Assembly: GCF_039941195.1 (NCBI RefSeq)
Contig: NZ_JBDVFA010000105.1
Span: 1-64,000 of the forward strand
Direction of reading: 5' to 3'
Length of the DNA stretch: 64,000 nucleotides
Source of the DNA: Aurantibacter_A sp039941195
GTDB taxonomy: Bacteria; Bacteroidota; Bacteroidia; Flavobacteriales; Flavobacteriaceae
Within the stretch, counting starts at the first letter, position 1. Each line of letters starts with the position of its first letter. This document shows positions 26,576 to 35,299 of this stretch, piece after piece. Both the position numbers and the translations under genes were made by a program. The notes under the pieces are model-generated. The model made no database searches. It saw only the letters and a program-made list of their open reading frames with translations, and was not told the origin of the DNA.

Positions 26576-28354
26576 ATGAAATTGAGAACAGAAATGTACA
26601 AACATATATTTATAATCTTTATTCCCGTTTTTCTTTGGAGTGTAAATGTATCGGCACAAGAGGAAGAAGGTGATGATGAAGATGGTTTAGGTACCGAAAC
26701 GGTAACAGTAACCAAGGCTTATACCCCTACAATTTCGGATGCGTTTAAGATAAAATCATTGCCAGATATGAACGATTCTATCGTCCTTCAAAAAAAGGAA
26801 ATAGAGTACAGTATTTTTTCGGTTCCTGTGGCATCAACATTTACCCCTTCAAAAGGAAAAGCAGCAACAGTAAAGAAAACACCTCCTCCAATTTTGTATA
26901 ATTCTTATGCTTCCGTTGGGGCGGGTAATCCCGGTAATGTTTTAGCAGATTTTTATACGAGTAGATCTGTGGGTCGTGAAGATCGATTGGATGTAGGTCT
27001 AACGCATAATTCCTCTCGTGGCGATTTTGATGAGGTTACTTTCGACAATGTATTTTCCGATTCAAAATTAGACGCTTCATATTCACGACGTGACCGCGAT
27101 TTTGATTGGGTCGCAAATGTTGGTTTTCAACACCAATTATACAATTGGTACGGTACACCCGAAGGAGCATTAGAATTTGCAACTGTGGATGAGAAGGATG
27201 CTCGACAGAATTACTTTATGGCTGAAGTGGGGTCTAAATTAAATATGTCTGACTCCTTTTTTAAAAGTGGAGAATTATTATATCGTCGTTTTTGGGATAA
27301 GTATAAATCTGGAGAGAATCGTGTAGTTTTCGAACCAGTATTTGATTTTCCAATTACCGATGAAGAATTGTCTTTAGGGGCTAAAGTAGATTGGGTAAAT
27401 GGTAAGTTTGCTAATGCTAGTTTAAATAGCACAGATAATACAGGAGAGATTAATTACAATAATTTACAAGTAGGACTGAATCCTAATTTAAAAATTTTGC
27501 GAGATGATTTAACGCTACGATTAGGAGCGAAATTTATTTATGGAATGGATTTGGAAAATAGCGATGGTAGCTTTCATATTTATCCAGATGTAACGGCATC
27601 TTATCGTTTGTTAGACGAAGTGGCAATTGCATACGCTGGTGTGGTAGGTGATTTAAGACAAAACTCTTATTATGAATTTGTTGAAGAAAATCCGTTTGTA
27701 TCGCCAACTTTATCTATGCAGCCAACCGATCAGCAATACGATGCTTATGTTGGATTGAAAGGACAATTGTTAACTAATTTAAGCTATAATATTAAAGGTT
27801 CATATAAGGCAGAAAACAGATTGCCCTTGTACAAATTGAACCCAATAAATACATTTAGAGGAGAAGGACCTTATGTTTTTGGAAATTCATTTGATGTTTT
27901 TTATGATGATGTAAAAACCTTTGGTGTTTTTGGTGAATTGAGTGTTGATGTGAATCGGAATTTCACCTTAGGTGTAAATGCAGAGTATTATTCGTATAAT
28001 ACTGAAACAGATAACCCAGCTTGGAACTTACCTGATTTAACAGGAAACTTTTTTATGGATTATCAAATTGGAGAGAAATGGTATATGGGAGCTAATTTGT
28101 TTTACGTAGGTAAGCGAAGTGATCTTTCGTCAACAGCATCTCCAAGTACTCCGGCCAATTTATTTGCATCTGAAATTATAGAATTAGATAGTTATTTTGA
28201 TGCTAACGCCCATATAGGATATCGTTTAAATAAACAACTATCAATTTTTGCTAAGGCTGCGAATATTGCAAATAACAACTACCAACGTTGGTCGAATTAT
28301 CAAGTTCAAGGGCTTCAAATTTTAGCTGGTGCAACCTATAAGTTCGATTTTTAG
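26576..28354 (+). CDS. TonB-dependent-receptor-like outer-membrane protein paired with the TPR protein
   Basis: Exported barrel protein of 592 residues. A signal peptide (cleaved near SAQ) is followed by an acidic stretch (EEEGDDEDG) and TETVTVTKAYTPTISDAFKI, which looks like a TonB-box-type segment. No clear plug domain is seen; the rest is long amphipathic strands ending GATYKFDF with a terminal Phe expected for BAM recognition. A start six codons later (26594) is equally possible. The tight link to the TPR gene suggests an envelope complex of unknown purpose. Confidence 0.78.
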   Translation: MKLRTEMYKHIFIIFIPVFLWSVNVSAQEEEGDDEDGLGTETVTVTKAYTPTISDAFKIKSLPDMNDSIVLQKKEIEYSIFSVPVASTFTPSKGKAATVKKTPPPILYNSYASVGAGNPGNVLADFYTSRSVGREDRLDVGLTHNSSRGDFDEVTFDNVFSDSKLDASYSRRDRDFDWVANVGFQHQLYNWYGTPEGALEFATVDEKDARQNYFMAEVGSKLNMSDSFFKSGELLYRRFWDKYKSGENRVVFEPVFDFPITDEELSLGAKVDWVNGKFANASLNSTDNTGEINYNNLQVGLNPNLKILRDDLTLRLGAKFIYGMDLENSDGSFHIYPDVTASYRLLDEVAIAYAGVVGDLRQNSYYEFVEENPFVSPTLSMQPTDQQYDAYVGLKGQLLTNLSYNIKGSYKAENRLPLYKLNPINTFRGEGPYVFGNSFDVFYDDVKTFGVFGELSVDVNRNFTLGVNAEYYSYNTETDNPAWNLPDLTGNFFMDYQIGEKWYMGANLFYVGKRSDLSSTASPSTPANLFASEIIELDSYFDANAHIGYRLNKQLSIFAKAANIANNNYQRWSNYQVQGLQILAGATYKFDF

Positions 28355-28496
28355 TGGTTGAGTAATAAGTTCAACAATTATATTTAAAGTATACCTGAGT
28401 TAATCGTTAAAAGTAAGCAGGTTAACCCTTTATAGTTCGTTTATTATTGAGGTTTCAGTATTTTTGTTATGCTATTTAAACGAAAATTTTTTGTAC

Positions 28497-29930
28497 ATGT
28501 TTACAATAAAAAATTTTAAAGTCTTATTACTCTTTGTAATTATAGGACTTTTATCTTGTTCTTCAGATTCACCTGCTCCAATGCCAACGCCCACACCTAC
28601 TCCTGAGGTTGATACTGATGGCGATGGTATTTTTGATAGTAAAGAAACTACCGATGGAACTGATAAGAATAATGCATGTGACCCAATACCTGCTTCGGGT
28701 TATACGGCTTACGATTCTGCAAATGCAATATGGGCAGCAGCCGATTGTGATAATGATGGTATAACCAATGGTGATGAAGCTACAAATGGAACTGATCCTT
28801 ATGTAGATGATTTAGATACTGATGGAGATGGATTGTTAGATTCAGTTGAGACAATTGATGGTACTGATGAGAATGACCCTTGTGATCCTGCACATGATGC
28901 TAATTATGACCAATATAATGCAAGCAATGCCATTTGGTCTGCAGCAGATTGTGATGGTGATGGCGTATCAAATGGAGATGAAGTAACTAATGCTACAGAT
29001 CCCTATGTTGATGATCGTGTATTTGCGGTGGCGGAGTTGTTACCCAATCTTTCTGAATTAAAAATTTTTAATGGCCCAATTTCAGATTTAAAGTTTAATA
29101 GTACGTCACATGAATATGATTTAATAACACCACTATACACTGATTACGCTTTTAAATTACGTTCTATTTCACTTCCAAAAAATGCGGAAATGACCTATAA
29201 TGGCGAAGGCTTATTAGAATTTCCTGATAATTCAGTAATTACAAAAACGTTCTATTATTTAAATGATGTAAGAGATGAAGCATTAGGGAAAAAGATAATT
29301 GAAACCCGCGTGTTAATTAAAAAGAGTGGAAGTTGGCAGATGGGTGAATACATTTGGAATGATGCTCAAACTGAGGCTATATTAGAAGAGTCTGATGACG
29401 TAAAAGTGGTCATTGTTGATTATAAAGATAGTGAAGGTGAATGGGAGTCAATTGCCTATGAAGTGCCGAATATGACAGCATGTATTCAGTGTCATAATAA
29501 CAACGGAACTAGTTTCCCAATCGGTCCAAAAACACGAAATATGAATCTAACAATTAATGGTGTAAATCAACTGGAAAGTTTTGCAGATAAAAACATGTTA
29601 AGTGGACTTCCAGATATTTCTCAAATTGTGGTGTTGCCAGATTGGGATGATACTACAGAAACATTGGAAAATAGAGCTAGAGCTTACATGGAGGTAAATT
29701 GTGCGCATTGTCATCAACCAGGTGGTTTTAATGGAAATCCGGTAGTAGAAACTATTGATTTTAGATTTGAAACACCTTTCGCTTCAACTAATATTTCGGA
29801 TAAGAAAGTTGATATAATAGAACGTATAAATAGTGGATTTCCTAATTATGCAATGCCATATACAGGTACAACTATGAAACATACAGAAGGTGTGGCATTG
29901 ATTGAAGATTATATTAATAGCTTTGATTAA
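28497..29930 (+). CDS. Lipoprotein with thrombospondin-3-like calcium loops and diheme cytochrome-type domain
   Basis: The ATG at 28497 starts a lipoprotein signal (LLSC, C21); the TTG at 28464 adds a hydrophilic prefix and is rejected. A Pro-Thr linker leads into four calcium-loop sequences (DTDGDGIFD, DCDNDGITNGDE, DTDGDGLLD, DCDGDGVSNGDE) arranged as a two-fold duplication. From about residue 180 the protein matches the SO2930-type family, ending with two c-heme sites, C329-IQ-C332-H and C402-AH-C405-H. It probably carries electrons at the cell surface or periplasm. No maturation or partner gene is adjacent. Confidence 0.83.
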   Translation: MFTIKNFKVLLLFVIIGLLSCSSDSPAPMPTPTPTPEVDTDGDGIFDSKETTDGTDKNNACDPIPASGYTAYDSANAIWAAADCDNDGITNGDEATNGTDPYVDDLDTDGDGLLDSVETIDGTDENDPCDPAHDANYDQYNASNAIWSAADCDGDGVSNGDEVTNATDPYVDDRVFAVAELLPNLSELKIFNGPISDLKFNSTSHEYDLITPLYTDYAFKLRSISLPKNAEMTYNGEGLLEFPDNSVITKTFYYLNDVRDEALGKKIIETRVLIKKSGSWQMGEYIWNDAQTEAILEESDDVKVVIVDYKDSEGEWESIAYEVPNMTACIQCHNNNGTSFPIGPKTRNMNLTINGVNQLESFADKNMLSGLPDISQIVVLPDWDDTTETLENRARAYMEVNCAHCHQPGGFNGNPVVETIDFRFETPFASTNISDKKVDIIERINSGFPNYAMPYTGTTMKHTEGVALIEDYINSFD

Positions 29931-30045
29931 GGAATACTGTTAATTTATGGTGCTCTGAAATTTATAATGTAAAACTACCAAGTTTCATAGCCTTGCTCTT
30001 AAGAGGTTTATAAATTTCTAATTTTGAACTAGTTAAAGGTTCTTT

Positions 30046-31176
30046 ATGTGTTATAAAACTAAGTTCAAATATTTGATTGTAATATTTTGTCTATTTAAAA
30101 GCGCTTCAATAATTGGACAAAACTTGGTTAAGAATGCCAGTTTCGAATCTTATGATAACTGCCCTTCTAAACTTGGTAATTTAAAGCACGATTTACAAGA
30201 TTGGTCTGCACCAACCTTAGGATCAACGGATTATTTTAATTCGTGTAGTACCGCAATGGGTACCCCAGAAAATTTTAATGGATCTCAACCATCTAATTTT
30301 GGAAAAGGTTATGCAGGTCTTTATTTGTATGCTCCAGATGATTATAGAGAGTATTTACAAGTAGAATTAATGCAGCCTTTAATAAAGGGAAAAAATTATC
30401 GCGTATCTTTCTATGTTAGTCTTGCTGAGCGATCAGATTTTGCAATAAAGGAGTTTGGTGTATTGTTTTCGAACAATAAATTGGAAGTGCAGATAAAAAA
30501 GGAATTGTCTAAAATGCATTTGTACAAGCAAAAAGGATATAAATATCATTATTTGGAAATAGGATATAGTAATTTCTATTCCGATACAAAAGATTGGATT
30601 TTAGTACATACCCAATTTAAAGCAAAGGGTAATGAACGGTATATTGTTATTGGGAATTTTAAAAGCAATAAGCGAACGCGAATGTTTAAAACAAAGCGCA
30701 ATGCCAACCAAGGTGCATATTATTATGTAGATATGGTTTCTGTGGTGTTAGAAGACCCACCAATACATGAAACCCAACTTGTGGCAATAACTAATGGAAA
30801 AGAAACTAAGAATATTGAGCTTGATAAAAATTACGTTTTTAAAAATGTGCTTTTTGAATTTGATAATTCAGTTCTATTAACTTCTTCGAAAAAAGAACTC
30901 GAAAAGTTAGTGCATCATCTTCAATCAAATGCAATGCTTTTTGTTACTATTAATGGACATACAGATAATATAGGATCCCCAAATTATAATTTAGAACTCT
31001 CTAAAAATAGAGCTGCAGCGGTAGCAGATTACTTAAAACAAGCGGGAATAAGTGAAAACCGAATTTCCAGTAAAGGATTTGGTAGTGAAAATCCTTTACT
31101 AGATAATAAGGATGAAATCAATCGTAAACAAAATCGTCGTGTCGAATTTGTGATTTCAAAAGCGAATAACCAATAG
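30046..31176 (+). CDS. OmpA-family protein with N-terminal jelly-roll-like domain
   Basis: Exported envelope protein. After a signal peptide ending SIIGQ, residues 26-240 begin LVKNASFESYDNCP, the common start of secreted beta-sandwich modules in Bacteroidota, with no identified ligand. Residues 265-375 form an OmpA-like peptidoglycan-binding domain: LFEFDNSVLL, INGHTDNIGSPNYNLELSKNRAAAVADYL, ISSKGFGSENPL and NRRVEFVI. It should anchor a surface or periplasmic domain to the cell wall. It is a solitary gene, convergent with the NIPSNAP gene, with only a few bases between. Confidence 0.88.
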   Translation: MCYKTKFKYLIVIFCLFKSASIIGQNLVKNASFESYDNCPSKLGNLKHDLQDWSAPTLGSTDYFNSCSTAMGTPENFNGSQPSNFGKGYAGLYLYAPDDYREYLQVELMQPLIKGKNYRVSFYVSLAERSDFAIKEFGVLFSNNKLEVQIKKELSKMHLYKQKGYKYHYLEIGYSNFYSDTKDWILVHTQFKAKGNERYIVIGNFKSNKRTRMFKTKRNANQGAYYYVDMVSVVLEDPPIHETQLVAITNGKETKNIELDKNYVFKNVLFEFDNSVLLTSSKKELEKLVHHLQSNAMLFVTINGHTDNIGSPNYNLELSKNRAAAVADYLKQAGISENRISSKGFGSENPLLDNKDEINRKQNRRVEFVISKANNQ

Positions 31177-31177
31177 C

Positions 31178-31957
31178 TTAATAATCTGAATAATCAGTAG
31201 GGTATAAATTGTATTTATCAATATGTGATACATTGTTTTGATACTCCGGTCTAACTTTAAGTTTTGCCCACACTGGTGAGTCTGAAAAAGATTTCCAGTT
31301 TGCTGTTTGAGCTTCCTTATTTTCGTGGGTAGTCATATAAATTAAATTAGGCATATTGGCACCGGAAATAACAGTGCCATAAAACACCGCGTTAAAACCA
31401 AGACTGTCAAATAAAGGAACTTCACCACCAGCATTAAACATATCTACCTTATTTATATGTTGTTTTTCTGTTGCTGATTCATAGCTTCTCAATTCATAAA
31501 CTCGGTCTTTTCTCGGTCCTTTTAGTTTAGGTACTTCCATTTTTGGCATATCAATAAAAGCCTTAACTAAAATAGTCTGAATTCTTTTATAGGGGGCATT
31601 ATCATGAGCTGCTTCTAAATAAGTACTTCCTTTTGTATTATGAAGTTTGTTATCTATCAACTTCTCATTTGTAGCAAGAAAATCATCTATAGTTTTAAAT
31701 GGAACTAGAACATATGTTTTGCCAATAACAGAATCTCGGTCTTTAAAAACGCCAATTGTTGGTATACCCATTTCTTTGAGCGCTGGTAAATAAGCATCTT
31801 TTAAGTAATTATCTGTGGTTGCTACTTGTTGTTCGTTGTCAAAAGAATATATTTTAAGTTGATAAAATTCTTGTTGGTTATCCTGTGCAGATGTATTTGA
31901 GCTAATTAACAAGGCAATGCCAAGTATAAATGCGAGTTGCTTGAATGTAAATTTCAT
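31178..31957 (-). CDS. Secreted NIPSNAP-family protein
   Basis: Two tandem NIPSNAP-type ferredoxin-like domains, first YQLKIYSFDNEQQV and second VYELRSYESATEKQHINKV, with the typical ending MTTHENKEAQTANWKSFSDSPVW. The function of bacterial secreted members is unknown. I place the start at the ATG at 31957 (MKFTFKQLAFILGIALLISS), which gives a clean signal peptide ending NTSAQ; the ATG at 31985-31987 adds ten polar residues. The gene ends one base from the convergent OmpA-family gene. Confidence 0.83.
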   Translation of the reverse strand: MKFTFKQLAFILGIALLISSNTSAQDNQQEFYQLKIYSFDNEQQVATTDNYLKDAYLPALKEMGIPTIGVFKDRDSVIGKTYVLVPFKTIDDFLATNEKLIDNKLHNTKGSTYLEAAHDNAPYKRIQTILVKAFIDMPKMEVPKLKGPRKDRVYELRSYESATEKQHINKVDMFNAGGEVPLFDSLGFNAVFYGTVISGANMPNLIYMTTHENKEAQTANWKSFSDSPVWAKLKVRPEYQNNVSHIDKYNLYPTDYSDY

Positions 31958-32101
31958 AATAGTATTAAAGTTATTTTTATTAAACATAATGAAGCCAATT
32001 GGAATATCCTATTAAGATCATTAAAGTTTGGTCAATTTCACAAAAAGGTTATTTTTGTTAGGCTCAGGTAGTTGCTTGTGCTAAATCTAAATTCAAAAGA
32101 T

Positions 32102-32506
32102 ATGAGATTCATAAAATTAGTTTTTTTAGTATTCGTGTTTACAACAATGCTTTCAACCAATTTTTTACAAGCAAACCTTAAAATGAAGTCATTAGAGATT
32201 TTAAGGGAAGTTAAGGATGTAGTTCTAGGTTCATGGGATTATTATGTGCCCGGAGTAGAGCCAGCTTATGCGAATGGCGTAATGCATGTAACTAATTTGA
32301 AAGGTGATTATAATGTGAATTTAGAATTGCCAGGTGGTACAATACCAACTAATAATGTTGAAGTAAATGGTAATGAAATTACTTTTGATTTATATGTTGA
32401 AGGTATGCTTGTAGATGTGAAGATTGTAATTGATGGAGATGCTTTAACAGGGTCAGGTAATACGGATCAAGGGCCGTTTACAATGACCGGGACTCGTAAG
32501 AAATAA
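32102..32506 (+). CDS. Small secreted beta-rich protein of unknown function
   Basis: Not recognised. The ATG at 32102 gives a signal peptide (MRFIKLVFLVFVFTTMLS) and a mature part of about 110 residues of short strands: VLGSWDYYVPGV, NGVMHVTNLKGDYNVNLEL, NEITFDLYVEGMLVDVKIVIDGDALTGSGNTDQGPFTMTGTRKK. The GxW opening and the strand-turn pattern recall small lipocalin-like proteins. An earlier in-frame start at 32072 adds ten residues before the signal. It ends at a bidirectional terminator shared with the DUF2911 gene. Confidence 0.7.
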   Translation: MRFIKLVFLVFVFTTMLSTNFLQANLKMKSLEILREVKDVVLGSWDYYVPGVEPAYANGVMHVTNLKGDYNVNLELPGGTIPTNNVEVNGNEITFDLYVEGMLVDVKIVIDGDALTGSGNTDQGPFTMTGTRKK

Positions 32507-32539
32507 ATTGATAAAACTTGATGAATTTAGGAAATAAAA

Positions 32540-32568
32540 AAACCGTCAACCTATGCCTGACGGTTTTT
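32540..32568. terminator. Bidirectional terminator
   Basis: Stem AAACCGTCA/TGACGGTTT (32540-32548 and 32558-32566) has a nine-base loop, with A and T runs on either side, and lies between two convergent genes. Confidence 0.85.
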
Positions 32569-32588
32569 CTTATTTAAGTTTTTCCTAA

Positions 32589-33128
32589 TTAGATTTTAAT
32601 AGGTAAACTAACTCTTGTAGTTCCCCAACCCATAATCATATTGGTTCCGCCATCAGCTTCATCAAAAGCAATTGAAAAAGCTTCCAACGAATCACCACTA
32701 GTACTTACAGAAGCCTTAACTCTAGCTACATCTGCTGATTTTTCATAACTATAAGCTCCCCATTGGTTTAAGTTTTTGTTTAAAATAATTGTCCATTCTG
32801 TGCTACCTGGAACTGAGAATAAAGAATATGTACCGGCTTTGACTGCAGAATCGCCTATGGTAGCATCTTTGTAAAAAGTTATCTCTACAGCTTCGTTAGC
32901 ACCAGTGCGCCATACTTCACCAGCTTTGGCTAATTCAGAAACAGAACGCCCTTTTAGTTGAGGTCGACTATAAATAACTTTTATACTTTTTTCAGAACTT
33001 TTATGTCCAGATGGAAAAGTTTCAATATCGGCAGGGCTTTTATCCAGTCCGCTAAAATTTTGAGCATTCGCTTGTGTAGCGAAGGCCATAGCAATCGCCA
33101 TAAAAGCGATAGTAAGTAAGTTTCTCAT
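32589..33128 (-). CDS. Secreted DUF2911 protein
   Basis: Signal peptide ends AFATQANAQ (about residue 23). The mature domain contains the DUF2911 hallmarks IKVIYSRPQLKGR, GEVWRTGANEAVEITF, AGTYSLFSVPGSTEWTIILN and NQWGAYSY. The biochemical role of the family is unknown, though it is widespread in Bacteroidota and often highly expressed. No operon partner lies next to it; the upstream 263 bases to asnB are AT-rich and divergent. Confidence 0.88.
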   Translation of the reverse strand: MRNLLTIAFMAIAMAFATQANAQNFSGLDKSPADIETFPSGHKSSEKSIKVIYSRPQLKGRSVSELAKAGEVWRTGANEAVEITFYKDATIGDSAVKAGTYSLFSVPGSTEWTIILNKNLNQWGAYSYEKSADVARVKASVSTSGDSLEAFSIAFDEADGGTNMIMGWGTTRVSLPIKI

Positions 33129-33391
33129 AATGTGTTTGTTTTTTCTTGGATTTATCCCAAAGTTAGAAAAGTTAAAACTAATTCAATCTACTAGAATTAG
33201 GAATATTGAAGTCGTTAAATTTTACACAACTTACATAATACAATATTCTACTCGTTGAATTATGTTCAAAAATATTAAATTATATAAAAATTCAAATAAA
33301 GTATTACAATGTGTAATCAAAATGTGTATTTGTGTTTCAATATTTAATTAATAGACGCATATTTGCCTTTCAATTAGATAATAATTAGATT

Positions 33392-35056
33392 ATGTGTGGA
33401 ATTGTATGTGCTTTTGATTTAAAGCAAGAAGCAGAAGGTTTAAGACCTCAGGTTTTAGAAATGTCTAAGAAAATTAGACATAGAGGTCCGGATTGGAGTG
33501 GTATTTATAGTGATGATAAAGTTATAATGGCTCATGAAAGATTGGCTATTGTAGATCCAGCATCTGGGCAGCAACCATTATTTAGCGAAGACAAAAATTT
33601 GGTTTTAGCAGCCAATGGTGAAATATACAATCATCGCGAATTAAGAAAACAATTTGAAGGCAAATACAATTTTCAAACTGCCTCTGATTGCGAAATAATA
33701 TTAGCATTATACAAAGAAAAAGGTGTCGATTTTATTGATGAAATGAATGGCATTTTTGGTTTCGCTTTATATGACGTTGAGAAAGATGAGTATTTTATTG
33801 CTAGAGACCATATGGGAATTATTCCATTATATATTGGATGGGATCAAAATGGAACTTTTTATGTTGCTTCAGAATTAAAAGCTTTAGAAGGAGTTTGTAC
33901 CAAAATTGAACTTTTTCCTCCGGGACATTACATGTCTAGTAGTGATGGTAAGTTTGTAAAATGGTGGAATCGTGAATGGCGCGAATATGAGGCAGTAAAA
34001 GAAAATGAAACTAGTATTGCGGCTGTAAAAGAAGCGTTAGAAGCAGCGGTGCATAGACAATTAATGAGTGATGTGCCATACGGAGTATTGTTGTCTGGGG
34101 GCTTAGATTCTTCAGTAACATCTGCCATTGCTAAGAAATACGCACAAAAAAGAATTGAGTCTGATGATACATCAGAAGCATGGTATCCACAATTGCATTC
34201 TTTTTCAGTAGGGTTAGAAGGTTCACCAGATTTGGCAGCTGCACAAAAAGTAGCTGATTATATCGGTACAGTACACCACGAAATTAAATTTACAATTCAA
34301 GAAGGATTGGATGCCATAAAAGACGTTATCTATAATATAGAAACCTATGATATTACCACAATTCGTTCTTCGACTCCAATGTATTTAATGGCAAGGGTTA
34401 TTAAGTCTATGGGAATTAAAATGGTACTATCTGGAGAGGGTGCAGATGAGATATTTGGAGGTTATTTATACTTTCATAAAGCTCCTAATGCCCAAGAATT
34501 CCATGAAGAAACAGTTCGTAAGTTAGACAAGCTACACATGTATGATTGTTTAAGAGCAAATAAAAGTTTGATGGCATGGGGAATTGAAGGTCGTGTACCG
34601 TTTTTAGATAAAGAATTTATAGATGTTGCAATGCGTTTAAACCCTGAAGATAAAATGATTAATGGGGAACGTATGGAAAAGTGGATTATAAGAAAAGCTT
34701 TTGAAGATATGTTGCCAGAAAGTGTTGCGTGGAGACAGAAAGAACAATTCTCTGATGGCGTAGGATATAGTTGGATTGATACCTTAAAAGAAGTTGTTGA
34801 TGAAGCTGTTTCAGATGAGCAATTAGCGAATGCGAAATTTAGATTTCCAATTCAAACTCCGCAAAACAAAGAGGAATTTTATTATCGTTCTATCTTCGAA
34901 GAGCATTTTCCTTCCGATGCGGCTGCATTAAGTGTACCTCAAGAAGCAAGTGTTGCGTGTAGTACACAAATCGCATTAGAGTGGGATGAGGCATTTAAGA
35001 ACATGAATGAGCCTTCAGGAAGAGCTATTGCTAAAGTACATGATAAAGCGTATTAA
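33392..35056 (+). CDS. asnB: Asparagine synthetase B, glutamine-hydrolysing
   Basis: Makes asparagine from aspartate, ATP and glutamine. The catalytic Cys is residue 2 (MCGIVCAFD), exposed after Met removal. The N-terminal amidotransferase domain has RHRGPDWSG and AANGEIYNHRELR. The synthetase domain carries the PP-loop LLSGGLDSSV and SGEGADEIFGGY. The 554-residue length is that of bacterial AsnB. A hairpin terminator follows after 31 bases, so it is probably a single-gene unit. Confidence 0.96.
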   Translation: MCGIVCAFDLKQEAEGLRPQVLEMSKKIRHRGPDWSGIYSDDKVIMAHERLAIVDPASGQQPLFSEDKNLVLAANGEIYNHRELRKQFEGKYNFQTASDCEIILALYKEKGVDFIDEMNGIFGFALYDVEKDEYFIARDHMGIIPLYIGWDQNGTFYVASELKALEGVCTKIELFPPGHYMSSSDGKFVKWWNREWREYEAVKENETSIAAVKEALEAAVHRQLMSDVPYGVLLSGGLDSSVTSAIAKKYAQKRIESDDTSEAWYPQLHSFSVGLEGSPDLAAAQKVADYIGTVHHEIKFTIQEGLDAIKDVIYNIETYDITTIRSSTPMYLMARVIKSMGIKMVLSGEGADEIFGGYLYFHKAPNAQEFHEETVRKLDKLHMYDCLRANKSLMAWGIEGRVPFLDKEFIDVAMRLNPEDKMINGERMEKWIIRKAFEDMLPESVAWRQKEQFSDGVGYSWIDTLKEVVDEAVSDEQLANAKFRFPIQTPQNKEEFYYRSIFEEHFPSDAAALSVPQEASVACSTQIALEWDEAFKNMNEPSGRAIAKVHDKAY

Positions 35057-35086
35057 AAATTTAAATCAATAGTTGATTTTTAAGTC

Positions 35087-35116
35087 AAAACCCTGCTTTT
35101 TAGCAGGGTTTTTCTT
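35087..35116 (+). terminator. Intrinsic terminator after asnB
   Basis: Stem AAAACCCTGC/GCAGGGTTTT (35087-35096 and 35103-35112) has a six-base loop and a T-rich tail. Confidence 0.9.
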
Positions 35117-35299
35117 TTGGTAAACTTCGTCCTAGTATTGATGTTTAGTACAGAAAATGCTTTTTTTAGCAGTGTCAAATTTTCCACAATAGTTGTTAAT
35201 AACTTAGGGGTTAATAAAGTCTGATAAGACTATGTTTTATAGGGTATTGCGTATATTTGTAAGATTGCAAAATTTGAATTGAAAACAACTCAATAATTT

